A stretch of 64,000 nucleotides of DNA, from the NCBI GenBank assembly GCA_963921795.1, contig OY997649.1, forward strand, positions 63,916,474 to 63,980,473. The letters run 5' to 3'. Below the pieces are notes generated by a model. It was given only the letters and a program-made list of their open reading frames with translations, was not told the origin of the DNA and did not search any database. This document shows, piece after piece, positions 33,801 through 45,407 of the stretch. Both the position numbers and the translations under genes were made by a program. Numbering within the stretch: position 1 is the first letter of the stretch; each line of letters starts with the position of its first letter. Source of the DNA: Nannobrachium achirus (Eukaryota; Chordata; Actinopteri; Myctophiformes; Myctophidae).

Positions 33801-35300
33801 GTTAATAATTATTATTATAATTAATAATAAAATCTGCAAAATAACAAGTAACTGAAGCTGTCAAATGTTGTATTTATAGTAGAGTATAAGTAACAAAAAT
33901 GGAAATGAGAGTAAAAGTACCTAAAAATTGTACTGTAGGTACAAGTACTTGTATATACTTGAGTAAATGTACTTGGTTACTTTGCAGCACCACTAGCCTT
34001 ACATTAAGACGCATTCTGCCAAGACTTTTGCATTGTGACGTTGGGGCTGCAGCTATCCCAAAGCCAGAATGCGGAAGTCACTGCAGGTCGACTTATGTAA
34101 GGCTACAGCACCACAGAACAGCCAATGACAGACAGGCCTTTAATCACAGCTGTGTCAATCATTAGAGTGGAGAGGGACATTTATAGACACTTATAGTTTT
34201 AACTCAGAATATATACATCACACAGCTTAGATATGTGGATCAAATCAGAGAGCAGACCTGTGTGAACGCATTGATATAAATAGCATATCTGAAGTGTGAA
34301 CATTACAGCCACAGCGCCTTAACATAAACATGGGTCCCTTTCCTCTGTCTACACTCTCTCCCCACTCACTAACCCATTGGAAATGCATTGGGTGCTTAAA
34401 GTTAAACATTTTTATTTTTTTATAATTATACTACAAAACATTTCAAAAAGAAAAATACAAGCACACGTGTCCTCAGTAAGCTGAACACATAAAAATTTGA
34501 ATGGTGTTGAAAGGTGTAAGCGTTTAGGAGATGAATCGCGCCAAAGTTTTGAGGAGATACACATATAGCTATAAATAAACAAATAAATAAATAATGAAGA
34601 TAACATACGTGTGCTCGCCTTCCAGGCGAGCCCACAATAAAGAAGCAGTGAAAAATGAACACCGCTTGTGCTTGTAGTGACCTCTCAGGCTGGCTACAGA
34701 CATTTAAGCACAAAGTTGAGTGAGAGTTGTGTGCGGGAGGCGGGGGGGCAGAGACAGCACAATGCATTGCGGATGGAAGTCACATGGTTTGAAGTCTAGT
34801 GAGAGTCCTGTGGTGTTCTGTTGCATGCATCAACACCACCCAACTTGCTTAAGCACAAGCACAGAGAGTTGTAGGCAAGAAGTAGAGGGCAGACAAGCTG
34901 CACTTGATGAGACAGAAGGGCAGGGTTCAACTGCCAACCAATAGGAGAGAAAGGCCATGATGCAATCCCACACAGCTGTGTTCACTTGTAGTTTGAACCC
35001 CACAGCAGCAGAGTCTGTCTGCACTGCAGTGACATGAAACCTCCATTTCAGAACGAAAAATATTATAAATTAATTAAAGTTAAGTGTGTGTAACAGTAAA
35101 CATTCGACAATAACAATGAATATTACAAATATTTCTTTACATGTCATACATGGTGACAGTGATGCCTACACAGATGCAATTGATTGAATGTGCTATTCAT
35201 AATAAAATGTAAGTTTTATACAGTGGTGAAAAAAATACTCAAATTCATTGCTTAAATAAAAGTATCAATACTGAAACATAAAAATACTTTGTTAAAAGTA
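33801..35300. other. intron 4 sequence, no gene seen
   Basis: Repeat debris of the AAGTAACTGAAGCTG / AAAGTACAAGTACTTG type at 33300-33400 and 33835-33985, otherwise unassigned. Open frames here have no family resemblance. Confidence 0.4.
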
Positions 35301-35307
35301 ACTTTTT

Positions 35308-35372
35308 TAAATAGCAGATCTACAAGCTCACAACGTGTCGCATGGTGGCACGCTGTGAGCTTGTAAATCCAT
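35308..35372. repeat. hairpin copy
   Basis: AAATAGCAGATCTACAAGCT, core CGTGTCGCATGGTGGCACG, then CTGTGAGCTTGTAAATCC. The right end has lost the GCTATTTT part. Confidence 0.8.
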
Positions 35373-35624
35373 TTTACCTGTCACCAAAACGCAGCAGTTA
35401 CTCTGCCTTCACCCGATGACACCTCTAAAAGAACTACATGGCCAAATACCATATCTGCTTCCTCCTCAAGCAGAACCGCCCACTTCCGCAAAGCATTGTG
35501 GGAAATGTATTCTTTTTTGGAACAGACTTTGACTGAACACACAACTTTGACTGAACTTAGTGCGTTGGAGTGCGTTCCAGTGTGAGTGCAGCCTCAAATC
35601 TTAAATAATGTACTTAACCTGTGT

Positions 35625-35734
<110 letters not shown>

Positions 35735-35745
35735 GCATGTTGTAG

Positions 35746-35863
35746 GTGGTATTTTGCTTTGATCGCTGTATCAGGGGTCTTCGCGGTGACCTTCTCGGTC
35801 ATCTTTGCCTACGTGGCTGACATCACAGATGGGGAGCACGAGAGGAGCACGGCCTACGGACTG
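35746..35863 (+). CDS. mfsd14b: mfsd14b-like exon 5 (TM4)
   Basis: Starts with one base completing the split Trp codon, then WYFALIAVSGVFAVTFSVIF (TM4), AYVADITDGEHERSTAYGL. Ends phase 0 at CTG|GTAAAC. The loop reads ADITDGEHERS where I recall ADITQEHERS or ADVTQEHERS in other MFSD14 proteins, one residue longer here. The acceptor has no conventional pyrimidine tract, only the GT repeat. Confidence 0.95.
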
Positions 35864-35981
35864 GTAAACACACTATAATAATATACATTATATAATAATA
35901 TACATTATATAATAATATACATTACTCATGCATGAAATGTTATGTTATGTTATGTTATGGAAACTTAAGCCCGGTTTAGCC

Positions 35982-36348
35982 TAGGGATGCAGTATCAGTA
36001 CTCGCCCCGATACCAGCCTATTTTGCTGTACTCGTACTCGTCCAGTATTGCTCATGGCAGCGCCAGATACCATTTTGTTCCATAAATATGTTGGTAACAA
36101 CATATCAAACGTCCTAAGACACAGTTTTGTGTTTGTTGGTTCAACTAATGAACAGTGTTTTCAACTTCTCTCACTCTAGGCATGACAACATAATTATTTA
36201 AAGCATTTTATTTTGGAGCGCCACACACTATTTAAGCACTTGTACAGAAACTTAACTTACAGTATCGGTATTCGGTATCGGCAAGTACTCAAATTAAGAA
36301 CTCGTACTTGCACTTGGTCAGCAAAAAAGTGGTATCGGGACATCCCTA
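35982..36348. mobile_element. hAT MITE with perfect 8-bp TSD
   Basis: Ends TAGGGATGCAGTATC and GGGACATCCCTA. Both flanks read GTTTAGCC (35974-35981, 36349-36356), an exact 8-bp duplication. The interior has GTACTCGTACTCGT-type motifs and no transposase. Confidence 0.92.
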
Positions 36349-36981
36349 GTTTAGCCTTTAGCCCAGAACCTTTTCACAGCTTGCTTTTACAGATGACTCA
36401 AGTTATGGTTGAAATCAAATCAACTGTGTTCACATCAATAGTTTCTGTTATCTACCTGCTGTGTGAATTGATTGATTATGGTTATTTATGATGTTGTATG
36501 TCCCACAAGCTGATGGGTCAGATTGTGGTTCGTTGTTGTTAGTTCCTATTAGTAAGCACATATTATAACTGTTTGTACCTGACTGGGTTTTAGATTAGTT
36601 TTATTGTTTTTGTACTTGATTGGGTTTTAGATTAGTATTAATGTTTATTGTACTTGATTGGGTGTTAGATTTGATTTTTGTAAAATAGAAAAGCCTCCTG
36701 TGGACAGGTGATGAGAATTAGCACATGTGCTATAATCACTTATATCAATGCATCTGGTTCGTCCAATATGTGATTGTGATGTCCATGACAAATAAATAAA
36801 ACATAACATAACATTCCCTAAAACGTCCGGGACAACGCTCCACATGTCCCAGACTGTGGAAGGAACTCCCCGTTGCTGTTAGAAATGCAGACTCCACCCC
36901 CAATCTGAACGCCCTAATCTGAAGACTGACTCACCTCTTCTGTTATATTACCTGTCAACCTATATTACTATTTCTATGCAT
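36349..36981. other. intron 5 sequence, no gene
   Basis: Three loose tandem copies of TTTGTACTTGATTGGGTTTT+AGATTAGT lie at 36570-36672. Otherwise unassigned. Confidence 0.45.
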
Positions 36982-37567
36982 TTAACCCATTTAGGCCTAG
37001 AATTATTGAATGCTTTAGCTATTGAAAAATAGCAGATTTACAAGCTCACAGCGCGGCACCAAGTGCTGCGCTGATCTGCTATTTTTGAAAAAGTCGTGAT
37101 AATGTGTGCAAATCTTTGAATATATGCATTTTTAAAGGGAACATTTGTAACAAAAATGCTTTGCTTCTGGGTGGTCCCTGGAACTATATATTTTGAGATG
37201 GGGGGTCCGTGGCCAAATACATATCATTTTGGGGGTCCTTCACATGAAAAGGTTTGAGAACCACTGACATAGTAGTCTCTCAAGAAAAGACCAACTGAGC
37301 TCCAGTTAAGTGAAAAGGACCTTTTCTTTGACGATGGCTGGCCAGATTGCTGACATAGAAACATAGGGTTTTTCAAAAATTCTTGGAAGGATTCAAAAGA
37401 CACTTATAGAATCGGGTCAAAATTCTAATTTTCACGATTTAAAAAAAATAGCAGATCTACAAGCTTTGCAGCGCGGCACTGTGAGCTTGTATATCTGCTA
37501 TTTTTCAATAGTTAAAGCACAAAATAATGATACACAATAATGTGTACCCGTTCTAAATGGGTTTTTA
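36982..37567. mobile_element. near full-length TTAA MITE with two hairpins
   Basis: Starts TTAACCCATTTAGGCCTAGA and ends GTACCCGTTCTAAATGGGTT with the final TTAA degraded. Hairpins at 37025-37087 (core CGCGGCACCAAGTGCTGCG) and 37447-37506. A hAT-like GTTTGAGAACCACTGACATA segment lies between. Confidence 0.87.
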
Positions 37568-37589
37568 ATGTATTACCCTGTGTTTGCCT

Positions 37590-37650
37590 TGCTTACTGTA
37601 AATCACCCTGGATTAATAAGAGCGTCTGCTAAATGCCTGAATTGTATTTG
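37590..37650 (+). mobile_element. SINE 3' tail fragment
   Basis: TACTGTAAATCACCCTGGAT then AATAAGAGCGTCTGCTAAAT, the same conserved teleost SINE/LINE tail as at 25.0 kb, about 100 bp upstream of exon 6. Confidence 0.65.
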
Positions 37651-37746
37651 TAAGTTGCTGGAAGGGAACCGGTTTCTCCAGGTGAGCCGAGGAAAATCGA
37701 CATACGATACGTGAATAACGATCTTTCTTCTCATCATTATTTCCAG

Positions 37747-37962
37747 GTGTCGGCTACCTTCGCGGCCAGCCTGGTGACCAGTCCCGCCATCGGGGCGTAC
37801 CTGTCAGCCAACTACGGCGACAGCGTGGTGGTGCTGGTTGCCACGGTGATCTCTGTGATGGACATCGCCTTCGTGTTCTTCGTGGTCCCTGAGTCGCTGC
37901 CAGACAAGATGAGACTGGCCAACTGGGGGATGCCTTCCTGGGAGCAGGCCGACCCTTTTGCT
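37747..37962 (+). CDS. mfsd14b: mfsd14b-like exon 6 (TM5-TM6, PES motif)
   Basis: Seventy-two residues, phase 0 at both ends: VSATFAASLVTSPAIGAYLS (TM5), NYGDSVVVLVATVISVMDIA then FVFFVVPESLP (TM6 and the PES motif at its end) and KMRLANWGMPSWEQADPFA. The VSATFAASL.(T/S)SPAIGAYL block is a hallmark of the family. GWGAPISWEQADPFA of relatives is one residue longer than GMPSWEQADPFA here. Acceptor TTTCCAG, donor GCT|GTGAGT. Third positions are strongly G/C. Confidence 0.96.
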
Positions 37963-38175
37963 GTGAGTTTTACAGGACCCTTTGACCCCTGAACTGACCC
38001 TTTGACCCCTGAACTGACCCTTTGACCCCTAAACCGCCCCAGGGACGTGCTGGCCATTGGGGAAAAGCAGGACAACTCCCGAACGGCCGGTTCATTCCCG
38101 GCCGGTCCAGGCCGACCATTAGGAAAAAATTAAACTGTTTGCACAAAAGTAAAAAATGTACTATTTGCACAAAAG

Positions 38176-38244
38176 TAGTGAAAACAGCCGATCTACAAGC
38201 ACGGTGCGAGGCGTTGTGTGCTCGTAGATCGGCTGTTTTCACTA
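38176..38244. repeat. hairpin copy with flanking inversion
   Basis: The core hairpin 38181-38239 has arms AAAACAGCCGATCTACAAGC and GCTCGTAGATCGGCTGTTTT. Flanks TAGTG (left) and CACTA (right) extend the palindrome. A variant AACAGCC/GGCTGTT is present in both arms. Confidence 0.88.
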
Positions 38245-38945
<701 letters not shown>

Positions 38946-39059
38946 TCTCTGCGGCGCGTGGGGAAAGACACCACCGTTCTGCTCATCTGTGTCACAGTGT
39001 TCCTGTCATACCTCCCTGAGGCCGGACAATACTCCAGCTTCTTCTTATACCTGAGACAG
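38946..39059 (+). CDS. mfsd14b: mfsd14b-like exon 7 (TM7)
   Basis: Thirty-eight residues: SLRRVGKDTTVLLICVTVFL, SYLPEAGQYSSFFLYLRQ. The LSYLPEAGQYSSFFLYLRQ block is almost invariant in MFSD14 proteins and forms TM7 and the following loop. Phase 0 at both ends, donor CAG|GTGAGC. The acceptor is TG repeat to the last base before AG. Confidence 0.96.
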
Positions 39060-39148
39060 GTGAGCTATAATAGACAGAGACAGGTGAGCTACAGTATAAT
39101 AGACAGGCAACGCTGGCATACACTTTACACTTCATATTGACAACGTAT

Positions 39149-39565
39149 TTAAAGGGACGCTGGCTAATACGACAAATATGCCTTAATACATTATAATTGT
39201 CCTCTATAGCTACGATGTAAAATTAAAAAACACCTTAAATATTTTATTTCTTCTAGAAATAGCTAATCTTTCACTCAATAGGGGAAATGCCTGTCACAAG
39301 TTGACGAACATTTGAAATATTGATTTGATGCTCACATTAACCATAGGAAGTATAATGCTTGTTTTTATTTGCACATGCATGCCATAAATTCCATAGGGAT
39401 AGACCACACATGGCATTTATGACATCATCAACTTGCGACGGGCATTTCCACTATTGAGTGAAAGATTAGCTATTTCTAGAAGAAATAGCTAACTACAATT
39501 TTACATTGTAGTTATAGAGGACAATTATAATGTATTAAGGCATATTTGTCGTATTAGCCCTTTAA
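39149..39565. mobile_element. TTAA-flanked foldback element (417 bp)
   Basis: TTAAAGGGACGCTGGCTAAT and CGACAAATATGCC at the left mirror GGCATATTTGTCGTATTAGC and CCTTTAA at the right, with arms of about 60-110 bp. An internal palindrome TTCTAGAAATAGC occurs twice. It shares its right TTAA with the next element. Confidence 0.9.
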
Positions 39566-40089
39566 CCCTGCAAGGCCCAGCGTTGCTTTTTGGCAACGTT
39601 TTTTAAATCATTTTTAAAAAAATGTTATAATTAGTTTTCCTGTTCTTTTTTCACATTAACATCACCATTAAATCCTATTGTTTAGTATTACAATGCCACT
39701 GGCCACGATATTTGCATATAAATACCCCCCACAGAGACTGACATTCACACCTCCCAGAGAAGTTGAAATTCCAGCGTCTGGACAAACAACATCTCACTTT
39801 TTAACTGAAGCTATTCCTCACTAAAACAGAAGTAAAATGCCTGTAATATATTTTTTGGCGATCATTAGAATGTCTAGAACACGTGCATATGTTAATATTG
39901 TGAAAAATATCCCCAAAATGCAAATTAGAGCATGATTTATGATTTATGATTTATGGCTATAAAACCTTACAAAAACATTATTAATTTTTTAACATTACAT
40001 TTTCCTGTGATTAGGACTCCTACAACACCATCTGATTTTTTTTTATTTTTTTGGGCCGGTAGAAATTAATTCGGGCCTTGCAGGGTTAA
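39562..40089. mobile_element. TTAA-flanked element with 13-bp TIRs (528 bp)
   Basis: TTAACCCTGCAAGGCCC at the left and GGGCCTTGCAGGGTTAA at the right are perfect inverses including TTAA. The left TTAA (39562-39565) is also the right end of the neighbouring foldback element. AT-rich and non-coding interior. Confidence 0.92.
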
Positions 40090-40135
40090 CAGTCTCCAGT
40101 ACATATTCTGTTTCTTTTTGTACATGTTCTTCTAG

Positions 40136-40207
40136 GTGATAGAGTTCTCACCTGCTGCTATCGCTGCCTTCATCGCCATGGTGGGAATCCTGTCTATCAT
40201 AGCCCAG
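40136..40207 (+). CDS. mfsd14b: mfsd14b-like exon 8 (TM8)
   Basis: Twenty-four residues: VIEFSPAAIAAFIAMVGILS plus IIAQ, the TM8 segment. AMVGILSI favours MFSD14B over 14A as I recall them. Acceptor TTCTTCTAG, phase 0 at both ends, donor CAG|GTACTG. The last 18 bases plus the first 13 intron bases are tandemly triplicated downstream (40190-40282). Confidence 0.95.
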
Positions 40208-40282
40208 GTACTGATATGAACTGTCTATCATAGCCCAGGTACTGATATGAACTGTCTATCATAGCCCAGGTACTGATATGAA
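40190..40282 (+). repeat. 31-bp tandem triplication across the exon 8 donor
   Basis: CTGTCTATCATAGCCCAGGT followed by ACTGATATGAA occurs three times, giving identical CAG|GTACTG donors at 40208, 40239 and 40270. Using donor 2 or 3 would include an in-frame TGA at 40217-40219. Confidence 0.97.
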
Positions 40283-41442
40283 CTGAACAACAAGAGCATT
40301 AATGTTCCAACCCGTTTTAAACTGCCATTTAAGCGCTTACTAAGTCTAATTGACATGCAAGTAAAACAAACAACAATACAACGAGTAGAACCTCAAAAGC
40401 TGGTTCTTATATACAGTTTAGTTGTTACTAAATATTTACATCTACCGTACGAAGGTGTAACTGTTGCAGATTTCGACAGCTGGGATCAAAACATTGTCTA
40501 ATAAATGTCTAGATTCATAGTTATAGTGTGCATGCTCTTCTCCCTTTCAACGCAACGTATAAAATAACCTTAATCAGCCTGCTATCACGGTTTTTGAAAC
40601 CCCACATTTTTTGGGTTGTCACTTCTTCTCCTTTGCATCCCCTTGGTGCAGCTGCCTTACACAGCGTCTGTTCATTCCCCAGAGGACACTCGCTTTGTTC
40701 TGTTTGCTGACATGCAAACATTATTTAATATGGTTTTGACTTTTCATATTATCTGACCCTCTGAGTGCGTTACACTGTTTCACCTTAGCTATCTACGAAA
40801 TGTTAGCTATGTAGCCATTACCAATAATAATCCAGTTCCACAATAAGCCTAGATTGTAGCCCACAAAGAATAATTCACAACTTTGCTTTCAATAAAACTA
40901 CTACACTAATAGTTGAGTTGCCCTCACTGTATGCACGTCATGTTGCACAGCCAGCTGGAAAGGAGGGAGCAGACTGTAACGTAGAATTACAGTAAATGAA
41001 AATAGTTTTTGTGTGAGCTTTAGTTTCCACTGTGCAATTTTATGATCAGTGTTTGGAATAACAAGTAAAAAGAGTAAATGCAAGCTTAGACTAGATTTCC
41101 TAAAAAACAGATATAATCTCATGTCACGGTGTTGCACAAAGCTCTGTTGAAGCTCATAGTGCTGCCTTTACTTCCTGTTTGTTACTGATTACTGTACGAT
41201 TAGATGTAGCGGGAAAAAAAGATGTTTGTTTAGTAATCATGAACATTGCTTAAGTTTCAGTGGTGCAACCCAACTCAGTAAATGGCTTCTTGAAACTACC
41301 GTAGTATCTCATGTAAAGAGCTTTACATACTGTACAAACTACCGTAGTATCTCATGTAAAGAGCTTTACATACTTACTTACTACTTACATATAATCATGA
41401 AAGTGTTAAGATGCCAACCATCCAGATCTTATACCACTGTTA
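40283..41442. other. intron 8 sequence, mostly unassigned
   Basis: A tandem duplication (AAACTACCGTAGTATCTCAT, about 41294-41375) is the only clear repeat. Short frames on both strands are not convincing. Confidence 0.45.
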
Positions 41443-41856
41443 GTTGTGACCGTCAGGTCGCAGTTACTATCAAAACCTCCACCGGCTGTCTTTCAGTCTG
41501 TCGGTCTGTCAGCCAGTCTGTCCGTCACATCACACTTTTCCCCTACTCATCTCTGCTACCGTTGCCCCGATCCATCCATGCCAAACTTTGCACACACACT
41601 CCTTGGCTGCCAAACCACAACCCCTCATGTGGCCCTCTTCTAGCGCCACCATCAGGGCGATTTTTGCAAAACACAGCTCCTACAGATTGTTCCCTAAAAT
41701 CACGTGTGGTACACACAGCATCTCTACAGTCATGTCATCAACATGGATGTGTCCCATTTCCCATATTCCCTCCTGATTGGCTACAACTGCCTTCTAAAGT
41801 CTGTGTAAGCGACATGACAGTCGCTTATCTCCCGATTAGGGAGTCTTACTGGTTAT
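41443..41856 (+). mobile_element. family C repeat, best copy
   Basis: Starts GTGACCGTCAGGTCGCAGTT and ends CTCCCGATTAGGGAGTCTTA. Subterminal GACCGTCAGGTCGC and GCGACATGACAGTC are imperfect inverses of each other (12 of 14). The 180-190-codon frame across it is not conserved in the other copies. Confidence 0.75.
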
Positions 41857-41903
41857 ATTTCTAGGAGATTGTCATGTGTGAATATTCTTTTAAGTAACCT
41901 CTT

Positions 41904-41934
41904 CTCTTTCTCTCTCTCTCTCTCTGTCTCTCTG

Positions 41935-42014
<80 letters not shown>
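41904..42014. repeat. (TC)n run forming the exon 9 polypyrimidine tract
   Basis: Over 100 bp of CT dinucleotide ending CTCTCAG at the exon 9 acceptor. Confidence 0.97.
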
Positions 42015-42016
<2 letters not shown>

Positions 42017-42129
42017 ACGGTGCTCTTCAGTGTTCTGATGAGAACTATAGGCAATAAGAAAACAGTGATGCTGGGTCTCGGCTTCCAGATCTTCCAGCTG
42101 GCCTGGTACGGTTTTGGATCGGAACCATG
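42017..42129 (+). CDS. mfsd14b: mfsd14b-like exon 9 (end of TM8, TM9)
   Basis: Thirty-seven full codons plus TG of a split Trp: TVLFSVLMRTIGNKKTVMLG, LGFQIFQLAWYGFGSEP. The MR(S/T)(I/L)GNK and QLAWYGFGS.(P/A)W blocks are family signatures. The donor TG|GTCAGT is immediately followed by a (GT)n run of ~125 bp, so both sides of this exon touch microsatellites. Confidence 0.95.
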
Positions 42130-42136
42130 GTCAGTA

Positions 42137-42267
<131 letters not shown>

Positions 42268-42302
42268 CCCTGCCCCTGGGTACAAGCATTCACTCACATT
42301 TT

Positions 42303-42620
42303 GTGCTTTAACTATTAAAAAATAGCAGATATACAAGCTCTGAATATTTCAAATCCTTCTAAGAGTTTTTGAAAAACCTATGTTTCTATGTCAGTGGTGC
42401 TCAAAAATGTTCATGTGAAGGACCCCCAAAATTATATGTATTTGGCCACGGCCGCCCATCTCAAAATATTTAGTTCCAGGGACCCCCCAGAAGCAACATT
42501 TGAGTTAGAAATGTTCGCTTAAAAAGTATATATATTCAAAGATTTGCACACATTTGCACGACTTTAAAAAAAATAGCAGATCTATATCTGCTATTTTTCA
42601 ATAGCTAAAGTATAAAATAG
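42303..42620. mobile_element. truncated TTAA MITE
   Basis: CTTTAACTATTAAAAAATAG with a half hairpin at 42318-42340, then the hAT-like interior and a minimal hairpin (AGCAGATCTATATCTGCT, 42580-42597), ending in AATAGCTAAAGTATAAAATA. The outer TTAA termini are lost. Confidence 0.8.
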
Positions 42621-42972
42621 TTAAGACTTGGGCCCTGGGGAGACTGAGTTACTAGGGCTGGCTGCCATGGGGCATCGGTTTGTTGACCATGAACTGTGTC
42701 AAAACGCTGGAGCGTTTCCTGTAGAAGCTGACTTCCTCCATTGTTGTGGTGTTAACCAGTTAAGCTCTATTTTATACTTATGCTGTGTCACTACTGTACT
42801 TGTACTGTACATTGTGCAAAAATAGTGAATAGACAATCTTCTACAAGCTTGTTTAACCCATGTCAAGTTAACTTCATTTATTCATGCTTTGAACCATCAG
42901 GATTCCTCCAGGCTCAAAATAAGGATATGTTCTTTAGAGGGAGAAGCACACAATGTTAACAGAATTATAACA

Positions 42973-43827
42973 ATATAGTCTAGTAGCCAGAAAGTGAACC
43001 CGGACATTTTGAGTACCCTAAAGTTTTATGTTAGAAATGTTGAGTAAGGGTCCCCAGCAGTTAAAAACTGCCGGATGCTAACTTGCATATGTTGGGCAAT
43101 TTTCATAATTAGCAAAATTAGCTTTAATTAGCATAATCACCTATAATAATGAAAAATATGTCAAAAACTGATTGGCCGATTTGAACAATATTGGAGTGGT
43201 TTTGGAGGTTATTGAGAATGCTGAATCCATTTCTGACATTTTCTAAATTCAAAATGGCCGTTTTAAACCGGAAATGGCCATATACCAACTTAAATTGGGA
43301 TGATTTTGATACTTTTTTGTTGATTTTCCAAATGATGAAGTGACTATTTGTGGCAGTCATTGTTCTAATAATTTGTGTGGATTGTCTATATTTTGCTTTT
43401 GAAATGCAGATAATCTATAAGCATATAAATAACCACATTTATAATTTAATTCATAATCAAAATCAACAAAAAAGTATCAAAATCATCCCAATTTAAGTTG
43501 TTATATGGCCATTTCCGGTTTAAAACGGCCGTTTTGAATTTAGAAAATGTCAGAAATGGATTCAGCATCCTCAATAACCCCCAAAACCACTCCAATATTG
43601 TTCAAATCGGCCAATCAGTTTTTGACATATTTTCCATTATTATAGGTGATTATGCTAATCTAATCTAATTATGCTAATTATGAAAATTGCCCAACACATG
43701 CAAGTTAGCATCCGGCAGTTTCTAACTGCTGGGGACCCATACTCAACATTTCTAACATAAAACTTTAGGGTACTCAAAATGTCCGGGTTCACAATGGGGC
43801 TCTATGGGCTGGCTACTGGACTAATAT
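42973..43827. mobile_element. ~855-bp foldback element, arms ~310 bp
   Basis: ATATAGTCTAGTAGCCAG at the left mirrors CTGGCTACTGGACTAATAT at the right. Inside, GGACATTTTGAGTACCCTAA is mirrored by TTAGGGTACTCAAAATGTCC and ATGGCCGTTTTAAACCGGAA by TTCCGGTTTAAAACGGCCGT. The spacer (about 43290-43460) is AT-rich. No coding in either arm. Confidence 0.9.
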
Positions 43828-44242
43828 ACTCTTATACTCTAATAATCTCAATAATGGTAAATGTTTTCTTTTCCACATACATCAGTGATTTGCATTACAT
43901 TGCTAGAAAGTAGAAACCCACTGATAAGGTGTGTGTTTTAATATGTTTATGTATACTTTTATCTGAAATAATTGAATATTCAGCAGATATTTCAGTGCAA
44001 TATGTGGTATAACACCTCCTACACTGATATGGTCAAATCAAACAGACAAGCTTTAGCAGAACTGGGCAATGTAAAATAAATGGACATGACAATAATATTT
44101 CCTCTATGTGGGAATGTGTGCCACCTGCTGGTAGGACAGCCAAGTTGCACTCCATAAATGCATGGAATGTTCCATTTAATTTGACAGTTTTCTGGAGGGA
44201 CAGTTGGTTCCCCCAGGCATCTTCAACGGCAAAAAATGGCAT
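43828..44242. other. intron 9 sequence, no feature seen
   Basis: AT-rich single-copy-looking DNA with no convincing coding frame. Confidence 0.4.
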
Positions 44243-44313
44243 AAATAGCAGATCTACAAGCTCAAAACCCTCGTTTCATGCCACGTTCCGAGCTTGTGGA
44301 TCTGCTACTTTTG
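44243..44313. repeat. diverged hairpin copy
   Basis: AAATAGCAGATCTACAAGCT, a long core (CAAAACCCTCGTTTCATGCC), then GAGCTTGTGGATCTGCTACT. The core arms no longer pair. Confidence 0.75.
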
Positions 44314-44462
44314 TGTGATGCTCAAGTAGGGAGGGCACTACGTTACGAAAAAATACAAAAAGTTAGGAAATGGAGATAAGAGGTTTTATTTCTGCCTGAC
44401 CGCAAGGAAATACCTTTTTCTGAAAAACATATTTTGCTATGTAGTACGGTAGTATAGCTTCT

Positions 44463-44886
44463 TAGGGCATTCACCAAATATTCGAATATCCGAATATCAA
44501 AGTCACAATTCGACGTTGTTCACCGAAGTCGAATATTCGCTTTTCTTTTTTTTCTCTTGAGTTGTCAATGCCCCTGGTGGATGAATGTGTTAATGCTCTA
44601 TACCAGGGGTTCTCAAACCTTTTTAGGCTGTGACCCCCAAAATAATCATATTTGAACTGGGGACCCCCACCCTGACAAGCACTTGGAATTGTAGGTATTA
44701 CATTTAATGTGACTCGGTTACGCGTTGCGAGGCGTTGTGAGCATGTAGATCTGCAATTTTCACAATGTTCGCCTCTTGCTTACTAAATATTTGACAGTTT
44801 GGCCAGTCCTGTCGAATATTCGACTATTCGAATACTTTGAGGTTGAATAATTCTAATACTAAAAATCACTATTAGTGAATGCCCTA
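44463..44886. mobile_element. hAT-like element with nested fragments
   Basis: TAGGGCATTCACCAAATATT at the left and TATTAGTGAATGCCCTA at the right are inverted. The flanks share GTATAGCT, although on the left three bases separate it from the terminus. A GGGGTTCTCAAACCTTTTTA fragment and a half hairpin (44725-44762) lie inside. Confidence 0.7.
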
Positions 44887-45019
44887 GTATAGCTAAGATC
44901 TAAAATGACACCAACAGTTTTCTACCCGACACCAAAGATATACCGGTATGTTGTACATGTATCGACACATGATGTATTGATATTCTCAATCAATGTTGAA
45001 CAATGACTATGTGAAAATA

Positions 45020-45091
45020 ACGTGTGTGTGTGTGTGTGTGTGTGTGCGTGTGTGCGTGTGTGCGTGTGTGCGTGTGTGCGTGTGTGTGTGC

Positions 45092-45159
<68 letters not shown>
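45020..45159. repeat. (TG)n/(CG)-variant run at the exon 10 acceptor
   Basis: About 140 bp of TG with CGTG interspersions, ending TGTGTTAG at the acceptor. Confidence 0.97.
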
Positions 45160-45161
<2 letters not shown>

Positions 45162-45162
45162 G

Positions 45163-45260
45163 GATGATGTGGGCAGCAGGAACAGTAGCAGCCATGTCGT
45201 CCATAACCTTCCCGGCCGTCTCTGCTCTGGTTTCACGATGCGCCTCCGCTGAACAGCAGG
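45163..45260 (+). CDS. mfsd14b: mfsd14b-like exon 10 (TM10)
   Basis: The first base completes the split Trp; then [32 protein letters not shown] and the first base of a Gly codon. The [22 protein letters not shown] block is a strong family match. Donor CAGG|GTAACT. Downstream, TACTG then CTGT repeats (45266-45348) begin a few bases into the intron. Confidence 0.96.
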
Positions 45261-45263
45261 GTA

Positions 45264-45288
45264 ACTACTGTACTGTACTGTACTGTAC

Positions 45289-45348
<60 letters not shown>

Positions 45349-45350
45349 AA
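45264..45350. repeat. (TACTG)n/(CTGT)n microsatellite after the exon 10 donor
   Basis: A few ACTGT pentamers pass into about 16 CTGT tetramers. Confidence 0.95.
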
Positions 45351-45407
45351 CTATCACAATCTTCAATAGTTTCAATTCATTGTGCTTTTTTTGCATGAAG
45401 GTTTCTG

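Noticed and set aside
41226-41864. 212-codon plus-strand frame as a gene
   Set aside because: It spans a dispersed repeat (family C) whose other copies break the frame; no domain, and it lies inside intron 8.
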